The translations under genes and the position numbers were made by a program. The notes below the pieces were generated by a model. The model was not told the origin of the DNA. It ran no database searches and worked only from the letters and a program-made list of their open reading frames with translations. This document shows, piece by piece, positions 6,125 to 8,076 of a stretch of DNA of 8,076 nt (positions within the stretch are counted from its first letter, which is position 1; every line of letters starts with the position of its first letter). Source of the stretch: Palsa-872 sp036495195 (GTDB lineage Bacteria; Chloroflexota; Dormibacteria; Dormibacterales; Dormibacteraceae); NCBI GenBank assembly GCA_036495195.1, contig DASXNH010000222.1, forward strand, positions 1-8,076. The letters run 5' to 3'.

Positions 6125-8053
6125 ATGGGCCGTCGGATCATACGGTTGAGCCTGCTGTCTCTGCTGTCGGTTGCCGTCACCTCAATCGACACATCCGCGG
6201 CGTTGCCGGCTGCGCTTGCGCCCGCCACCGCCGACTACCGAGGTGCTTTCTGGGTGTCCGCCGCCGCCACGAACTACACGGTCGCCAACCGGCCGCACGA
6301 CTATCCGATCGACATGATCGTCATTCATGACATCGAGGGTTCCTACGCCAGCGCCATCAAGATCTTCCAGGACCCGCAACGCCACGGGTCGGCGCACTAC
6401 GTCGTGTCGTACAAGGGTCAGATCACCCAGATGGTGGCCGAGAAGGACGTCGCGTGGCACGCGGGCAACTGGGATTACAACACCCGCGCGATCGGTATTG
6501 AGCACGAGGGCTTCGCCGCCGCCAATCGGTATACGTCGCCCGAGTACTACGCAAGCGCACGCCTTGTGGCCTCGATTTGCTCACGCTGGGGCGTGCCCCT
6601 GGATCGCCAGCATGTGATTGGCCACAGCCAGGTTCCCGACCCAAACAATCCCAAATTGTTCGGCGGCGCCGACCATCACACGGATCCAGGGCCTTACTGG
6701 AGTTGGACTGGGTATCTGAATCTCGCCCGGGCCTACGCGAAGGCTCTACCAAGCCCGCCCCACATGATGTTTGAAGCATCGGCTTTCAGCGGGGACGGAA
6801 CCGCGACCGTACGCTGGCGGCCCGCGCGCACGTGCCGAACTCCGATTGAAAGCTACACGGTGGTCCTGCAGCCGGGCAATGTGCAGGTGACAGTGCCGGG
6901 CACGACCACCAGCGCCACCTTCACCGGTCTCACGAACGACGCCAGCTACTCCTTCACCGTCACCGCTCACAACCAGTACGGAGACGACACCACAGGGTCG
7001 AACGTGGTGACGCCGGGCACCGCCTGCACGAGTGCGAACCTGGCTGCCGGCCTGGCATCGCCTCAGACAGCGGGCGTCGCCATCTGGATGACGGCCACCT
7101 CAACCGGGTGCGCCAATCCCAAATACCAGTTCGCCGTCCAGGACGCCAACGGAAACTGGGTGATCCAACAGAAATTCGGAGGCAGTAGCTGGAGCTGGGA
7201 CACCTACCACTTCGCTTCAGGCTCCCACAAAATCCGCGTCTGGGCCAACCACGCGACGGCTGACCCCAGCCAGCCCGAGGCGTTCGCGGAGATGACGTAC
7301 GACGTCACTCCGTTCTCGATGGCTCATTGGCAAGCCAGGTACGACACGAGCAAGGTGCCTACGACCTGGGTCGCAGGGCGCAGCCAGACATTCCCGGTTA
7401 CCGTCACCAACATCGGCGACGTGACCTGGCCGGCCACCGGTCACGGCACCGTCGACCTCGACCTGCACTTTGCGACCTCGGCCGGCGGTTCGGCCAAGCA
7501 GTCGACCTGGCTCAACAGCAAGGCTTTCGCAATGCCCGCAGACCTTGGCCCCGGCGCCAGCGTGACCATGAACGTGACCTTCGCCGCGCCGGCCAGGACG
7601 GGTGCGCTGGTGCTGGAGGTCGAGATGGTCAAGGAGCAGGACTTCTGGTATCAGCAATGGCAACCTGTCTCGGTCAACGTTGCGGCCCTGGACAAGGCAG
7701 CGTCGTACGACATGAGCAAGGCTCCCGTCAGCTGGTTGGTCGGGCAAAGCCAGACCTTCCAGGTCACCGTCACCAACACAAGCAACCAGACGTGGCTTTC
7801 GACCGGCACCTACAGAACCGATCTGGATCTCCATTTCGCGACCTCAGCCGGCGGCTCCGCCAAGCAGTCGACGTGGCTCAACAGCAAGGTCTTCGCCCTG
7901 CCGGGTAACCTGCCGCCTGGCGGCACCGCGACGTTGAACGTGACCGTCACCGCGCCTTCGAAGGCGGGGTCATTTGTGCTGGAGGCGGAGATGGTCAAGG
8001 AGCACCAGTACTGGTTCCAGAATTGGCAGGCGGTGAAGGTGACGGTCAGCTGA
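6125..8053 (+). CDS. Secreted N-acetylmuramoyl-L-alanine amidase (Amidase_2) with FN3 and tandem NBR1-type Ig-like domains
   Basis: 642 residues from the ATG at 6125. This start is chosen because it opens directly on a signal peptide: GRRIIR, a hydrophobic LSLLSLLSVAV core, and TSAA near residue 25. An in-frame ATG at 6044 would add 27 polar residues. The amidase domain (about 38-205) shows VIHDIEGS with H68, SAHYVVS (89-95), AWHAG, GIEHEG (124-129), IGHSQVP with H167, and TDPGP with D187. H68, H167 and D187 are the expected zinc ligands of the Amidase_2 (AmpD/T7 lysozyme) fold, so the enzyme is predicted active in cutting the MurNAc-L-Ala bond. An FN3 domain follows (about 211-299), then a beta domain of about 100 residues with C301 and C329, perhaps disulfide-linked. 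Last come two tandem Ig-like repeats (406-520 and 528-642) that resemble bacterial NBR1-type Ig domains. No LysM or SH3 wall-binding domain is present. Role could be wall turnover, cell separation or attack on other cells. Confidence 0.9.
   Translation: MGRRIIRLSLLSLLSVAVTSIDTSAALPAALAPATADYRGAFWVSAAATNYTVANRPHDYPIDMIVIHDIEGSYASAIKIFQDPQRHGSAHYVVSYKGQITQMVAEKDVAWHAGNWDYNTRAIGIEHEGFAAANRYTSPEYYASARLVASICSRWGVPLDRQHVIGHSQVPDPNNPKLFGGADHHTDPGPYWSWTGYLNLARAYAKALPSPPHMMFEASAFSGDGTATVRWRPARTCRTPIESYTVVLQPGNVQVTVPGTTTSATFTGLTNDASYSFTVTAHNQYGDDTTGSNVVTPGTACTSANLAAGLASPQTAGVAIWMTATSTGCANPKYQFAVQDANGNWVIQQKFGGSSWSWDTYHFASGSHKIRVWANHATADPSQPEAFAEMTYDVTPFSMAHWQARYDTSKVPTTWVAGRSQTFPVTVTNIGDVTWPATGHGTVDLDLHFATSAGGSAKQSTWLNSKAFAMPADLGPGASVTMNVTFAAPARTGALVLEVEMVKEQDFWYQQWQPVSVNVAALDKAASYDMSKAPVSWLVGQSQTFQVTVTNTSNQTWLSTGTYRTDLDLHFATSAGGSAKQSTWLNSKVFALPGNLPPGGTATLNVTVTAPSKAGSFVLEAEMVKEHQYWFQNWQAVKVTVS
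7340..8050 (+). repeat. Tandem 122-residue Ig-like repeat within the amidase gene
   Basis: Two units with a period of 366 bases start at YDTSKVP (7340) and YDMSKAP (7706). A 23-residue block beginning DLDLHFATSAGG (codons 7454-7522 and 7820-7888) is identical in both proteins, while the DNA differs at ten positions, all synonymous. The 30 bases at 7494-7523 and 7860-7889 differ at one position. Both units end in an EMVKE motif followed by aromatic residues, as in NBR1-like Ig domains. Probably a binding or spacer module of the secreted amidase. Confidence 0.85.
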
Positions 8054-8076
8054 CACGGAGGCTCGGCCGAGCGCGA
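8054..8076. other. Downstream tail of the amidase gene with a 12-base palindrome
   Basis: After the TGA stop, GCTCGGCCGAGC (8061-8072) is a perfect palindrome that could be the stem of a terminator continuing past the window. The overlapping GGAGG (8057-8061) could instead be a ribosome binding site for a gene beyond the edge. The sequence ends too soon to decide. Confidence 0.2.

Noticed and set aside
6125..6200. Twin-arginine (Tat) signal in the amidase N-terminus (GRRIIR)
   Set aside because: The RR pair lacks the rest of the S-RR-x-F-L-K context and the hydrophobic core fits an ordinary Sec signal.
1..8076. CRISPR array, tRNA/rRNA, insertion sequence, phage or defence genes
   Set aside because: No regularly spaced short repeats, no structured RNA signature, no transposase or integrase motif and no terminal inverted repeats were seen.

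Overview
The window is high-GC bacterial DNA, densely coded with no gene-free stretch above about 170 bases. It holds six protein genes in an envelope or exopolysaccharide locus. GTG and TTG start codons occur, two secreted glycan-directed hydrolases lie at the ends, and an amidase carries FN3 and NBR1-type Ig-like domains. Together these suggest a soil-type Terrabacteria member, with Dormibacterota/Chloroflexota or an Actinomycetota relative as the best guess. That placement is inferred from domain style only; there is no rRNA or marker gene here. The name 'O-antigen ligase family' below is a fold label and does not imply an LPS-bearing outer membrane.

Layout from left to right. (1) At 1-771, minus strand, is the N-terminal part of a secreted GH18 (chitinase-like) glycoside hydrolase, cut by the window edge. 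A good sigma70-type promoter stands in front of it and overlaps the end of the next gene. (2) At 815-2146, minus strand, is a polytopic O-antigen ligase/polymerase (Wzy_C/WaaL-like). (3) At 2178-3383 and 3399-4595, plus strand, is a two-gene operon of GT4 glycosyltransferases, divergent from the first polymerase with only 31 bases between them. (4) At 4592-5956, minus strand, is a second O-antigen ligase/polymerase that is clearly a paralogue of the first. Its stop codon and that of the second glycosyltransferase share one CTAG. (5) A divergent intergenic region of 168 bases with three short perfect palindromes. (6) At 6125-8053, plus strand, is a secreted N-acetylmuramoyl-L-alanine amidase with an FN3 domain, a two-cysteine beta domain and two tandem 122-residue Ig-like repeats.

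How the parts may work together: the two glycosyltransferases would add sugars to a lipid-linked glycan on the cytoplasmic side. The two polymerases/ligases would extend or transfer that glycan outside the membrane, possibly with different linkages. The GH18 enzyme and the amidase would trim glycan or peptidoglycan in the wall. No flippase, priming transferase or chain-length regulator is visible, so the pathway must be completed elsewhere. I see no CRISPR array, tRNA, rRNA, insertion sequence or recognisable defence system. The points most worth a second look are the paired polymerase paralogues around the glycosyltransferase operon, their in-register 90% identical DNA repeat, and the strongly constrained block in the amidase repeats.
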